Shown in pieces: positions 56,156-64,000 of a stretch of DNA of 64,000 nt; positions within the stretch are counted from its first letter, which is position 1; the number at the start of each line of letters is the position of its first letter. Source of the stretch: Pseudomonas putida (GTDB lineage: Bacteria > Pseudomonadota > Gammaproteobacteria > Pseudomonadales > Pseudomonadaceae); NCBI RefSeq assembly GCF_002906855.1, contig NZ_MINI01000038.1, positions 1,612,001-1,676,000 on the forward strand, read 5' to 3'. The position numbers were made by a program, and so were the translations under genes. The notes below the pieces were generated by a model. That model was given only the letters and a program-made list of their open reading frames with translations, was not told where the DNA came from and did no database searches.

Positions 56156-57249
56156 TGTCCGAACAGGAACTCAAAGCCCTGCGCGTACGCATCGACAGCC
56201 TCGACGAGAAGATCCTCGAGCTGATCAGCGATCGCGCCCGCTGCGCCGAAGAAGTGGCGCGGGTCAAGACGGCTTCGCTGCCAGAAGGCGAAAAGCCGGT
56301 GTTCTACCGTCCAGAGCGTGAAGCTGCGGTGCTCAAGCGCGTGATGGAACGCAACAAGGGGCCGCTGGGCAACGAAGAGATGGCGCGCTTGTTCCGCGAA
56401 ATCATGTCGTCCTGCCTGGCCCTGGAAGAACCGCTCAAGGTCGCCTACCTCGGCCCTGAGGGTACCTTCACCCAGGCGGCGGCCATGAAGCACTTCGGCC
56501 ACGCCGTGGTCAGCCGCCCGATGGCGGCCATCGACGAAGTGTTCCGCGAAGTGGCGGCCGGTGCCGTCAACTTCGGCGTGGTGCCGGTGGAAAACTCCAC
56601 CGAGGGCGCGGTCAGCCACACCCTGGACAGCTTCCTCGAGCACGACATGGTGATCTGCGGCGAAGTCGAGCTGCGCATCCACCATCACCTGCTGGTGGGC
56701 GAGAACACCAAGACCAACAGCATCACCCGCATCTACTCCCACGCCCAATCGCTGGCCCAGTGCCGCAAGTGGCTGGACGCGCACTACCCGAACGTCGAGC
56801 GCGTTGCTGTTTCGAGCAATGCCGAGGCGGCCAAGCGGGTCAAGGGCGAGTGGAACTCGGCGGCGATCGCCGGCGACATGGCGGCCAACCTGTATGGCCT
56901 GACTCGCCTGGCTGAAAAGATCGAAGACCGCCCGGACAACTCCACGCGCTTCCTGATGATCGGCCAGCAGGAAGTGCCGCCGACCGGCGACGACAAGACC
57001 TCGATCATCGTCTCGATGAGCAACAAGCCCGGTGCGCTGCACGAGCTGCTGGTACCGTTCCACGAGAACGGCATCGACCTGACCCGTATCGAAACCCGTC
57101 CGTCGCGCAGCGGCAAGTGGACCTACGTGTTCTTCATCGACTTCGTCGGCCACCACCGCGACCCGCTGATCAAGGCGGTGCTGGAGAAGATCAGCCAGGA
57201 AGCTGTAGCGCTCAAGGTGCTGGGTTCCTATCCAAAGGCAGTGCTTTGA
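56155..57249 (+). CDS. pheA: Bifunctional chorismate mutase / prephenate dehydratase (P-protein)
   Basis: A 364-residue enzyme of phenylalanine synthesis. An AroQ-type chorismate mutase (about 1-90, LRVRIDSLDEKILELISDR) is followed by the prephenate dehydratase (about 95-270, YLGPEGTFTQAA, NSTRFLMIG). The C-terminal ACT domain for Phe feedback (about 280-360, ETRPSR) is intact. AAGGAG stands before the ATG. It is followed by a REP doublet instead of an aminotransferase gene. Confidence 0.96.
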   Translation: MSEQELKALRVRIDSLDEKILELISDRARCAEEVARVKTASLPEGEKPVFYRPEREAAVLKRVMERNKGPLGNEEMARLFREIMSSCLALEEPLKVAYLGPEGTFTQAAAMKHFGHAVVSRPMAAIDEVFREVAAGAVNFGVVPVENSTEGAVSHTLDSFLEHDMVICGEVELRIHHHLLVGENTKTNSITRIYSHAQSLAQCRKWLDAHYPNVERVAVSSNAEAAKRVKGEWNSAAIAGDMAANLYGLTRLAEKIEDRPDNSTRFLMIGQQEVPPTGDDKTSIIVSMSNKPGALHELLVPFHENGIDLTRIETRPSRSGKWTYVFFIDFVGHHRDPLIKAVLEKISQEAVALKVLGSYPKAVL

Positions 57250-57276
57250 TTCAAGGCCCCGGGGGCTGCTGAGCAG

Positions 57277-57347
57277 CCCTTCGCGGGGCAAGCCCGCTCC
57301 TACAGGAGGGCGCTGTACCTGTAGGAGCGGGCTTGCCCCGCGAAGGG
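57277..57347. repeat. REP doublet with 30-bp perfect arms inside the aromatic supercluster
   Basis: Left arm 57277-57306 and right arm 57318-57347 are exact complements with an 11-bp spacer. Flanking G/C bases can extend the stem. It fills most of the pheA to tyrA-aroA gap. Confidence 0.92.
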
Positions 57348-57408
57348 GCGTGAAGCGGCCCCAATGGGCCTCACAGACTGCCTAGATTTCTGAACAGGGT
57401 TCGCACCA

Positions 57409-59649
57409 GTGGTAAATGCAGCAAAAACCAAACCCGCGCCAATCATCAATCGCCTGGTCGTGGTCGGCCTCGGCCTGATCGGTGGCTCCTTCGCCAAGGG
57501 CCTGCGTGAAAGCGGCCTGTGCCGCGAAGTGGTCGGTGTCGATCTGGATGCCCCGTCGCGCAAGCTGGCTGTCGAGCTGGGCGTGGTCGACCGTTGCGAA
57601 GAAGACCTCGCTGCCGCCTGCATCGGCGCCGACGTCATCCAGCTTGCCGTGCCGATTCTGGCCATGGAAAAGGTCCTGGCCCGTCTGTCCCAGCTTGACC
57701 TCGGCAATGCCGTGATCACTGACGTCGGCAGTGCCAAGGGCAACGTCGTGCGTCAGGCGCGTGCCGTCTTCGGTGAGCGCCTGCCACGCTTCGTGCCCGG
57801 CCACCCGATCGCCGGTTCCGAGCAGAGCGGGGTGGAGGCCTCCAACGCTACTCTGTTCCGTCGGCACAAGGTCATCCTGACACCGCTGGAAGAGACCGAT
57901 CCGGCCGCCCTGGCCCTGGTTGATCGCCTGTGGCGCACGCTGGATGCCGATGTCGAGCACATGCCGGTGGAGCGCCACGACGAAGTACTGGCAGCCACCA
58001 GCCACCTGCCGCACCTGCTGGCCTTCGGCCTGGTCGATTCGCTTGCCAAGCGCAATGAAAACCTCGATATCTTCCGGTACGCTGCGGGAGGTTTCCGCGA
58101 TTTCACGCGAATCGCCGGTAGCGACCCGACCATGTGGCACGACATCTTCCTCGCCAACCGCGAGGCTGTCCTGCGCACTCTGGACACATTTCGCAGCGAC
58201 CTCGACGCCTTGCGCGACGCGGTTGATGCTGGGGACGGGCACCAGCTGCTGGGTGTATTCACCCGTGCACGCGTTGCCCGCGAGCATTTCAGTAAAATCC
58301 TGGCCCGCCGGGCCTATGTGGACGCTATGAACGCCAACGATCTGATTTTCCTGGCCCAACCGGGTGGCCGCCTGACCGGGCGAATCCGCGTACCGGGCGA
58401 CAAGTCGATTTCCCACCGCTCGATCATGCTCGGCTCGCTGGCCGAGGGCACGACCGAAGTCGAAGGTTTCCTCGAAGGCGAGGACGCCCTGGCGACCCTG
58501 CAGGCATTCCGTGACATGGGTGTGGTCATCGAAGGCCCGAACCATGGCCGCGTGACCATTCATGGCGTCGGCCTGCACGGCCTCAAGCCGCCACCCGGCC
58601 CACTGTACGTCGGCAACTCCGGCACTTCGATGCGCCTGCTCTCCGGCCTGCTGGCCGGCCAGCCGTTCGATGTCACCATGACTGGCGACGCCTCGCTGTC
58701 AAAGCGCCCGATGAACCGCGTGGCCAACCCGCTGCGCGAAATGGGCGCCGTGGTCGAGACTGGCCCGGACGGCCGTCCGCCGCTGACCATTCGTGGTGGC
58801 AGCAAGCTGAAAGGGCTGACCTACACGCTGCCAATGGCTAGTGCCCAGGTCAAATCCTGCCTGCTGCTGGCGGGCCTGTACGCCGAAGGCAAGACCACCG
58901 TCACTGAGCCGGCACCGACCCGTGACCACACCGAGCGCATGCTGCGCGGCTTCGGCTACTCGGTCGAAAGTAACGGCCCGGTCGCCTCGCTGCAGTCCGG
59001 CGGCAAGCTCACCGCCACCCGAATCGAAGTACCGGCAGACATCTCGTCTGCAGCATTCTTCCTGGTGGCTGCATCGATCGCAGAAGGCTCCGAGCTGGTG
59101 CTCGAGCACGTCGGCATCAATCCGACCCGTACCGGCGTGATCGACATCCTGCGCCTGATGGGTGGTGACATCACCCTGGAGAATCAGCGTGAAGTCGGCG
59201 GCGAGCCGGTGGCTGACTTGCGCGTACGTGGCGCCAAGCTCAAGGGGATCGACATCCCTGAAGAGCTGGTGCCGCTGGCCATCGACGAATTCCCGGTGCT
59301 GTTCGTGGCCGCTGCCTGCGCCGAAGGGCGTACCGTGCTGCGTGGCGCCGAAGAGCTGCGGGTGAAGGAATCCGACCGCATCCAGGTCATGGCCGACGGC
59401 CTGATCACCCTGGGTATCAAGTGCGAGCCGACCCCGGACGGCATCATCATCGACGGCGGCCAGCTCGGCGGTGGCGAAGTGCACGGCCACGGTGATCACC
59501 GTATCGCCATGGCCTTCAGCGTCGCCTCGCTGCGTGCCAGCGCGCCGATCCGCATCCATGATTGCGCCAACGTCGCCACGTCGTTCCCGAACTTCCTCAA
59601 GCTGTGCGCCGATGTGGGTATCCGCGTCGCCGAAGAGGGCAAAGCGTGA
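57409..59649 (+). CDS. tyrA-aroA: Fused prephenate dehydrogenase (TyrA) / EPSP synthase (AroA)
   Basis: A 746-residue fusion. Residues about 1-295 are a TyrA dehydrogenase with NAD loop [14 protein letters not shown] and the [11 protein letters not shown] block. From about Met307, an EPSP synthase follows with [12 protein letters not shown] (Lys332), GNSGTSMR and the late [13 protein letters not shown]. The [10 protein letters not shown] motif and following LEGEDAL are class II-like, while the Gly of GNSGTSM is the residue found in glyphosate-sensitive enzymes. The gene makes arogenate/hydroxyphenylpyruvate and EPSP, one step before and one after chorismate. The start is GTG 57409. The fusion is normal for Pseudomonas. 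Confidence 0.95.
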   Translation: MVNAAKTKPAPIINRLVVVGLGLIGGSFAKGLRESGLCREVVGVDLDAPSRKLAVELGVVDRCEEDLAAACIGADVIQLAVPILAMEKVLARLSQLDLGNAVITDVGSAKGNVVRQARAVFGERLPRFVPGHPIAGSEQSGVEASNATLFRRHKVILTPLEETDPAALALVDRLWRTLDADVEHMPVERHDEVLAATSHLPHLLAFGLVDSLAKRNENLDIFRYAAGGFRDFTRIAGSDPTMWHDIFLANREAVLRTLDTFRSDLDALRDAVDAGDGHQLLGVFTRARVAREHFSKILARRAYVDAMNANDLIFLAQPGGRLTGRIRVPGDKSISHRSIMLGSLAEGTTEVEGFLEGEDALATLQAFRDMGVVIEGPNHGRVTIHGVGLHGLKPPPGPLYVGNSGTSMRLLSGLLAGQPFDVTMTGDASLSKRPMNRVANPLREMGAVVETGPDGRPPLTIRGGSKLKGLTYTLPMASAQVKSCLLLAGLYAEGKTTVTEPAPTRDHTERMLRGFGYSVESNGPVASLQSGGKLTATRIEVPADISSAAFFLVAASIAEGSELVLEHVGINPTRTGVIDILRLMGGDITLENQREVGGEPVADLRVRGAKLKGIDIPEELVPLAIDEFPVLFVAAACAEGRTVLRGAEELRVKESDRIQVMADGLITLGIKCEPTPDGIIIDGGQLGGGEVHGHGDHRIAMAFSVASLRASAPIRIHDCANVATSFPNFLKLCADVGIRVAEEGKA

Positions 59650-60332
59650 ATAGCCTGGCACCGGTCATCACCATCGACGGCCCGAGCGGCTCGGGCAAGG
59701 GTACCGTTGCCGGCATCCTCGCTCGCGAGCTGGGCTGGAAGCTGCTGGATTCCGGCGCGCTGTACCGCTTGCTGGCGTTCAATGCCAGCAACCACGGCGT
59801 CGACCTGACCAACGAAGAGCTGCTCAAGGCGTTGGCCGCCCATCTGGATGTGCAGTTCATCGCCGCCCAGCCCGGTAAGCTTCAACAGACCATCCTCGAG
59901 GGTGAGGACGTAAGCCAGGTCATCCGTACCGAAACCGTCGGTGCCGGTGCTTCGATGGTCGCCTCGCTGCCTGCGGTGCGTGAGGCATTGCTGGAGCGCC
60001 AGCGCGCGTTCCGGGAAATGCCAGGCCTGATCGCAGACGGTCGTGACATGGGCACCGTGGTGTTCCCGGACGCGCCATTGAAGGTCTTCCTCACTGCCAG
60101 TGCAGAGGAGCGTGCCCGTCGCCGCTACCTCCAGTTGAAGGGCAAGGGTGAAGATGTTAGTCTGTCGAGTCTGCTAGATGAGATTCGTGCGCGTGATGAA
60201 CGTGACACCCAGCGTGCAGTGGCCCCGCTGAAGCCAGCGGCCGATGCCATTCAGCTGGACTCTACCGAGTTGTCCATCGAGCAGGTGCTGCAACGTATCA
60301 GAAGCGAGCTCGCCCAGCGCGACTTGGTCTGA
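59646..60332 (+). CDS. cmk: Cytidylate kinase
   Basis: A 228-residue kinase that phosphorylates CMP and dCMP. The P-loop is [11 protein letters not shown] (about 8-18), followed by LDSGALYR and [14 protein letters not shown] 59646 overlaps the aroA stop as GTGA; an in-frame extension further upstream is not needed. It is cotranscribed with tyrA-aroA and followed by rpsA, an arrangement widely kept in proteobacteria. Confidence 0.96.
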   Translation: MNSLAPVITIDGPSGSGKGTVAGILARELGWKLLDSGALYRLLAFNASNHGVDLTNEELLKALAAHLDVQFIAAQPGKLQQTILEGEDVSQVIRTETVGAGASMVASLPAVREALLERQRAFREMPGLIADGRDMGTVVFPDAPLKVFLTASAEERARRRYLQLKGKGEDVSLSSLLDEIRARDERDTQRAVAPLKPAADAIQLDSTELSIEQVLQRIRSELAQRDLV

Positions 60333-60397
60333 TAGCCAGGAGAGCAGGCAGGGGCACCAGTCAACGTCCTGCCGGCTTTCCTTTACTTAAAACAAAC

Positions 60398-60417
60398 CCA
60401 CATTGTCTGGAATGTGG
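60398..60417 (+). promoter_or_regulatory. Hairpin in the rpsA leader
   Basis: Perfect 7-bp stem (CCACATT with AATGTGG) and six-base loop, 40 bp before the rpsA ATG. In E. coli, S1 represses its own translation through leader hairpins; this may be the equivalent, which is inference. Confidence 0.45.
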
Positions 60418-60456
60418 CGATGGGCGTCTGTTTCGCCCGAATCTACAGGAATTAAA

Positions 60457-62133
60457 ATGAGCGAAAGCTTTGCAGAACTCTTTGAAGAAAGCCTGAAAAC
60501 CCTCAATCTTCAGCCGGGTGCCATCATCTCCGGTATCGTTGTCGACATCGACGGCGACTGGGTTACCGTACACGCTGGCCTGAAGTCCGAGGGCGTCATC
60601 CCGCTCGAGCAGTTCTACAACGAAGCTGGCGAGCTGACCATCAAGGTCGGTGACGAAGTTCACGTTGCGCTGGACGCGGTCGAAGACGGCTTTGGCGAAA
60701 CCAAACTGTCCCGTGAAAAAGCCAAGCGCGCCGAGTGCTGGATTGTTCTGGAAGCAGCTTTCGCCGCCGAAGAAGTGGTCAAGGGCGTTATCAACGGTAA
60801 GGTTAAGGGCGGCTTCACTGTCGACGTTAACGGCATCCGTGCGTTCCTGCCGGGCTCCCTGGTTGATGTCCGCCCAGTGCGCGACACCACCCACCTGGAA
60901 GGCAAAGAGCTGGAATTCAAGGTCATCAAGCTGGACCAGAAGCGCAACAACGTTGTCGTTTCCCGTCGCAGTGTGCTGGAAGCCGAGAACTCCGCCGAGC
61001 GCGAAGCCCTGCTGGAAACCCTGCAGGAAGGCCAGCAAGTCAAAGGTATCGTCAAGAACCTCACCGACTACGGCGCATTCGTGGACCTGGGCGGTATCGA
61101 CGGCCTGCTGCACATCACCGACATGGCTTGGAAGCGCATCAAGCACCCATCGGAAATCGTTAACGTTGGCGACGAAGTCGACGTACGCGTTCTGAAGTTC
61201 GACCGTGAGCGCAACCGCGTTTCCCTGGGTCTGAAGCAGATGGGCGAAGATCCGTGGGTAGCTATCACTGCACGTTACCCAGAAGGTACTCGTGTACAGG
61301 CTCGCGTTACCAACCTGACCGACTACGGCTGCTTCGCTGAGCTGGAAGAAGGCGTTGAAGGTCTGGTACACGTTTCCGAAATGGACTGGACCAACAAGAA
61401 CATCCACCCGTCGAAAGTCGTTCAGGTTGGCGACGAAGTGGAAGTCATGGTTCTGGACATCGACGAAGAGCGTCGTCGTATCTCCCTGGGCATCAAGCAG
61501 TGCAAGTCCAACCCATGGGAAGACTTCTCCGGCCAGTTCAACAAGGGTGACAAGATCACCGGTACCATCAAGTCGATCACCGACTTCGGTATCTTCATCG
61601 GTCTGGACGGCGGCATCGACGGCCTGGTTCACCTGTCCGACATCTCCTGGAACGAAACCGGCGAAGAAGCCGTACGTCGTTTCAAGAAGGGCGACGAGCT
61701 GGAAACCGTCATCCTGTCGGTTGATCCAGAGCGCGAGCGCATCTCCCTGGGTATCAAGCAGCTGGAAGACGATCCGTTCTCCAACTTCGTTGCTGTCAAC
61801 GACAAGGGCGCTATCGTCAAGGGCATCGTGAAAGAAGTTGACGCCAAAGGCGCCATCATCACCCTGGCCGACGACATCGAAGCCACTCTGAAAGCTTCCG
61901 AAATCAGCCGTGACCGCGTTGAAGACGCGCGTAACGTCCTGAAGGAAGGCGAAGAGATTGAAGCCAAGATCATCAGCGTTGACCGCAAATCGCGCGTCAT
62001 CAGCCTGTCGATCAAGTCGAAAGACGACGCTGAAGAGCGTGAAGCCATCCAGAGCCTGAAAAACGCTCCGGAAGCGGCTGCCGACACCACCATGGCCGCG
62101 CTGCTGCGCGAAGCTATGGCCAAGCAGAACTGA
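60457..62133 (+). CDS. rpsA: 30S ribosomal protein S1
   Basis: A 558-residue protein with six S1 RNA-binding repeats (starting around 21, 107, 190, 277, 364 and 451). Signature stretches include [19 protein letters not shown] and [21 protein letters not shown]1 brings mRNA with structured or weak leaders to the ribosome. ACAGGA precedes ATG 60457. Codon choice is strongly biased to highly expressed type, unlike neighbours. It ends in a strong terminator. Confidence 0.98.
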   Translation: MSESFAELFEESLKTLNLQPGAIISGIVVDIDGDWVTVHAGLKSEGVIPLEQFYNEAGELTIKVGDEVHVALDAVEDGFGETKLSREKAKRAECWIVLEAAFAAEEVVKGVINGKVKGGFTVDVNGIRAFLPGSLVDVRPVRDTTHLEGKELEFKVIKLDQKRNNVVVSRRSVLEAENSAEREALLETLQEGQQVKGIVKNLTDYGAFVDLGGIDGLLHITDMAWKRIKHPSEIVNVGDEVDVRVLKFDRERNRVSLGLKQMGEDPWVAITARYPEGTRVQARVTNLTDYGCFAELEEGVEGLVHVSEMDWTNKNIHPSKVVQVGDEVEVMVLDIDEERRRISLGIKQCKSNPWEDFSGQFNKGDKITGTIKSITDFGIFIGLDGGIDGLVHLSDISWNETGEEAVRRFKKGDELETVILSVDPERERISLGIKQLEDDPFSNFVAVNDKGAIVKGIVKEVDAKGAIITLADDIEATLKASEISRDRVEDARNVLKEGEEIEAKIISVDRKSRVISLSIKSKDDAEEREAIQSLKNAPEAAADTTMAALLREAMAKQN

Positions 62134-62150
62134 GTTCTGTTTGATCGGTA

Positions 62151-62184
62151 AAAAGGGGTGGCCTTCGGGCCACCCTTTTTTTTG
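62151..62184 (+). terminator. Intrinsic terminator of rpsA
   Basis: A GGGTGGCC stem with TTCG tetraloop and GGCCACCC is followed by nine T. It is preceded by an A run, so it may also stop minus-strand transcripts coming from the RAYT side. Confidence 0.93.
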
Positions 62185-62243
62185 CGTGTTGGAAATGTGT
62201 TTGGGTTGCGGGGTGTTCGCCGTGAGGGGTTTTGCGCTTTTGA

Positions 62244-62466
62244 GATCGAGCGCCGCCCGCGCGGCGCATCGCGAGCTGTGCTCGCTCCTACGTTTGTTTT
62301 TGGCCAGTAACGCCTGTGACAGGCGCACGCGACCGCCTTGTTGGTACGACATGATATTGAGGCATGCGCCAAGGCGTTCGCGCGCAAATCCCACAGCACT
62401 GATTGGCCCGAAACAAACGTAGGAGCGAGCGCAGCTCGCGATGCGCCGCGCGGGCGGCGCTCGATC
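62244..62466. repeat. REPIN copy 1 (223 bp), next to the 3' end of the RAYT gene
   Basis: Two inverted REP units (62244-62299 and 62411-62466) of 56 bp differ at one position and flank a 111-bp spacer. Each carries GTAGGAGCGAGC, then the AGCTCGC palindrome, then GATGCGCCGCGCGGGCGGCG. The whole element is the reverse complement of copy 2 on the other side of the RAYT gene, with spacer divergence. Confidence 0.93.
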
Positions 62467-62497
62467 CATCAGGCGCCGCCACTCTATCGCCATACCT

Positions 62498-62953
62498 TCA
62501 AAGCCACACCGCATCCCAATGAGGATAATCTCCAGCCTTTGCCACCAATCCTGCCCTGATCGGATTGGCAACGATATATCTGGCAACCTTGAGAATATCT
62601 TCATCCCGACGCAATGCCAGGTCGTAATAACCCGCCTGCCAGATCGGCGATGCCCTCACTCCAGCCTTTCGCAATGCATTGCTGGATTGGCACTTGAACC
62701 GTTGCATTAGCGTGCCAAGCGTCGTGTTTTTCAATTCAATCAGCCAGTGCACATGGTCAGGCATAACAACCCAAGCCAGCGAGTTGCAGTAGTGTTGCTG
62801 TTCTGCGTGGCGAAGATTCTGAATGACTAGTCGTGCATGGCGGAGGTCGAGAAACAAAGAGCGACGATGATGGGTAACAGTCGTCAACATATAGAGCCTG
62901 CCTGGCACCGAGCATCGGGCATGGCGAAGTCTGCAGCCGTGGGGTTTGGTCAT
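62498..62953 (-). CDS. rayT: REP-associated tyrosine transposase (RAYT, TnpA-REP/Y1 family)
   Basis: A 151-residue single-strand-DNA transposase-like protein. The HUH motif reads MPDHVHWLIEL (His67 and His69), and the catalytic Tyr is in WQAGYYDLALR (Tyr109/110). The C-terminal RYIVANPIRAGLV is a RAYT hallmark. I prefer ATG 62953 because CTCAAGG then lies nine bases upstream; ATG 62962 has that site directly adjacent. The gene lies between two inverted REPINs whose GTAG-headed palindromes should be its substrate. All key residues are intact, so it may be active. It is the only mobile-type gene in the window. Confidence 0.92.
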   Translation of the reverse strand: MTKPHGCRLRHARCSVPGRLYMLTTVTHHRRSLFLDLRHARLVIQNLRHAEQQHYCNSLAWVVMPDHVHWLIELKNTTLGTLMQRFKCQSSNALRKAGVRASPIWQAGYYDLALRRDEDILKVARYIVANPIRAGLVAKAGDYPHWDAVWL

Positions 62954-63060
62954 TGCATTCATCCTTGAGCGCTTCCCGGCACAGCGTAGTCATGGTGCTT
63001 GGGTTCAGCGGAAATCAGGTTTTCAGGATGTGAATGGCGGGAGAGGTGTGGCGCCCAAGA

Positions 63061-63283
63061 GATCGAGCGCCGCCCGCGCGGCGCATCGCGAGCTTTGCTC
63101 GCCCCTACGTTTGTTTCGGGCCAGTTATTTCTGTGGCATTTACGCGCGAACGCCTTGGCGCATGGCTCGATATCGCGTCGTACCAACAAGGCGGTCGCGC
63201 GCGCCTGTCTCAGGCGTTATTGGCCAGAAACAAACGTAGGAGCGAGCAAAGCTCGCGATGCGCCGCGCGGGCGGCGCTCGATC
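63061..63283. repeat. REPIN copy 2 (223 bp), next to the 5' end of the RAYT gene
   Basis: Inverted REP units at 63061-63116 and 63228-63283 flank a 111-bp spacer, the same total length as copy 1. The spacer, read in reverse, matches copy 1 (for example CGCCTTGGCGCATG and CGTCGTACCAACAAGGCGG) with scattered changes. The 95 bp between the RAYT start region and this copy would hold its promoter. Confidence 0.93.
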
Positions 63284-63458
63284 TCAAAATCACCACGCCC
63301 CTCAAGGCATGCACTTCCCAGCCCCACCGCGACATATTTCCTTTCTTTTCAATCTTGAATTTTTTTATTAAGTCAAGAACCACCCTGTTCAAATCCCTCC
63401 GAGCGTGCTACAAACTGATTAAGCAATGATCTAGCTGCTTGATAACGAAGGGAAAAAT
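63284..63458. other. A/T-rich ihfB control region
   Basis: No gene is seen. The stretch is clearly more A/T-rich than its surroundings (TTTTTTTATTAAG near 63360-63373), as expected of a promoter region with bent DNA. Confidence 0.5.
63432..63444 (-). promoter_or_regulatory. Near-consensus IHF site before ihfB
   Basis: On the minus strand TATCAAGCAGCTA matches WATCAANNNNTTR at all but one fixed position. It sits 14 bp before the ihfB ATG, where binding would fit autorepression. Confidence 0.4.
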
Positions 63459-63755
63459 ATGACGAAGTCGGAGCTGATCGAACGTATTGTCACCCATCAG
63501 GGGCTACTCTCGTCCAAGGACGTGGAGTTGGCCATCAAGACCATGCTTGAACAGATGTCCCAATGCCTGGCCACTGGCGATCGCATCGAGATCCGTGGTT
63601 TTGGCAGTTTTTCCTTGCACTATCGCGCACCGCGGGTGGGTCGCAACCCCAAGACGGGTCAGTCGGTGGAGCTCGAAGGCAAGTTCGTGCCGCATTTCAA
63701 ACCGGGTAAAGAGCTGCGTGACCGGGTCAATGAAGAAGAGCACGAGCACCCTTGA
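63459..63755 (+). CDS. ihfB: Integration host factor subunit beta
   Basis: A 98-residue DNA-bending protein that pairs with IhfA. The N-terminus [10 protein letters not shown], the core [17 protein letters not shown] and the DNA-intercalating arm [10 protein letters not shown] are present. AAGGGAAAAAT precedes the ATG. Normally it directly follows rpsA; here the RAYT island separates them by 1.3 kb, so it depends on its own promoter. Confidence 0.97.
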   Translation: MTKSELIERIVTHQGLLSSKDVELAIKTMLEQMSQCLATGDRIEIRGFGSFSLHYRAPRVGRNPKTGQSVELEGKFVPHFKPGKELRDRVNEEEHEHP

Positions 63756-63776
63756 GTTATAGAGAGGAGCAATCTG

Positions 63777-64000
63777 ATGCGTAACCTCAAGCGCGCCCTG
63801 GCGGCGCTGTTCGTGCTGCTGTTGGCAGCTGTGGTGCTGTTCTTCGTGCTGGAGAACCAGCAACCGGTGGCGCTGATGATGTTTGGCTGGGTGGCCCCGG
63901 CGATGCCGGTAGCAGTACCTGTACTGGCTGCTCTGGTCGTCGGCTTGGCGGTAGGCCCGCTGCTCGGCGCCTACGGTGTACAGCGCAGCAAGCGCAAGAT
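63777..64000 (+). CDS. lapA: LapA-family (DUF1049) membrane protein, cut by window end
   Basis: The visible 74 residues show two membrane helices (LAALFVLLLAAVVLFFVLEN and VAVPVLAALVVGLAVGPLLG) separated by the family's NQQPVALMMFGW. This is the lipopolysaccharide assembly protein A (YciS-like) that normally follows ihfB. GAGAGGAG precedes ATG 63777. The 3' end lies outside the window. This LapA is not the large adhesin of the same name in P. putida. Confidence 0.88.
   Translation, partial: MRNLKRALAALFVLLLAAVVLFFVLENQQPVALMMFGWVAPAMPVAVPVLAALVVGLAVGPLLGAYGVQRSKRK

Noticed and set aside
62244-63283. Possible CRISPR array or IS element with terminal inverted repeats
   Set aside because: Only two repeat blocks, internally palindromic, with no regular 30-40 bp spacers or cas genes. 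The protein is a single-Tyr HUH enzyme, not a DDE transposase, so the REPtron reading fits better.
62959-63429. Several 60-130-codon frames running through REPIN copy 2
   Set aside because: They arise from the repeat itself (the same peptides recur from copies 1 and 3 on both strands) and have no start signals.

Overview
The window is a stretch of Gram-negative chromosome that looks like a Pseudomonas of the P. putida group. The grounds are high GC with matching codon use throughout, near-consensus Pseudomonas housekeeping proteins (GyrA, S1, MinCDE, a fused TyrA-AroA), an RsmI-type CsrA, an N-acetylglutaminylglutamine amide (NAGGN) osmolyte locus, and many ~35-bp REP palindromes of the P. 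putida type between genes. From memory, the gene order is that of a P. putida chromosome from just before prc to lapA. No tRNA, rRNA, prophage, integron or CRISPR array was seen. The only mobile-type gene is a REP-associated tyrosine transposase (RAYT).

Layout. 1-4.7 kb: two linked envelope genes, the protease prc, a quinone oxidoreductase. 4.8-11.1 kb: a six-gene ABC importer operon (binding protein, type I phosphodiesterase, two permeases, ATPase, HAD phosphatase) divergent from its GntR/UTRA regulator; this looks like an uptake-and-dephosphorylation cassette for an organophosphorus compound. 11.1-15.6 kb: MscS-type channel, small membrane protein, M18 aminopeptidase, RluA-type pseudouridine synthase. 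15.7-22 kb: minCDE, then envelope-lipid genes (LpxL-type acyltransferase, patatin, MlaA, alpha/beta hydrolase). 22-29.3 kb: a small membrane protein, GH17 glucan enzyme, orphan betaine-binding protein, yjcH-actP acetate uptake, a DUF3309 mini-protein, SDR, rsmI, yheU. 29.3-34.1 kb: NAGGN locus (M42 peptidase, ngg, asnO). 34.3-41.4 kb: mnmC, polyphosphate:AMP phosphotransferase, EamA exporter, fumC, DUF2059 protein, BolA. 41.5-48.3 kb: trhO, DsbA-like protein, ABC exporter, an RbdA-like c-di-GMP enzyme, TenA/PqqC-like protein. 48.4-51.7 kb: yciK, mupP, ubiG, mtnA. 52-64 kb: gyrA, serC, pheA, tyrA-aroA, cmk, rpsA, RAYT island, ihfB, lapA (cut by the window end).

The 3' third is the classical conserved serC-pheA-tyrA/aroA-cmk-rpsA-ihfB supercluster, here tightly coupled by 1-4 nt overlaps. 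It joins serine/PLP and aromatic amino acid synthesis to nucleotide supply and translation. It is interrupted in two places: a REP doublet lies between pheA and tyrA-aroA, where P. aeruginosa has hisC2, and a 223-bp REPIN pair plus RAYT gene lies between rpsA and ihfB.

Most notable points: (i) the RAYT gene is bracketed by two inverted, equal-length (223 bp) REPINs, with a decayed copy upstream of gyrA and a solo REP downstream of it; (ii) MtnA has Gly166 where the family's catalytic Cys should be; (iii) the ABC/phosphodiesterase/HAD cassette has two candidate operators sharing a core; (iv) MlaA lacks a lipobox and is translationally coupled to an alpha/beta hydrolase; (v) there are very long, nearly perfect intergenic palindromes. 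All names come from reading motifs in the translated sequence; no database search was run.
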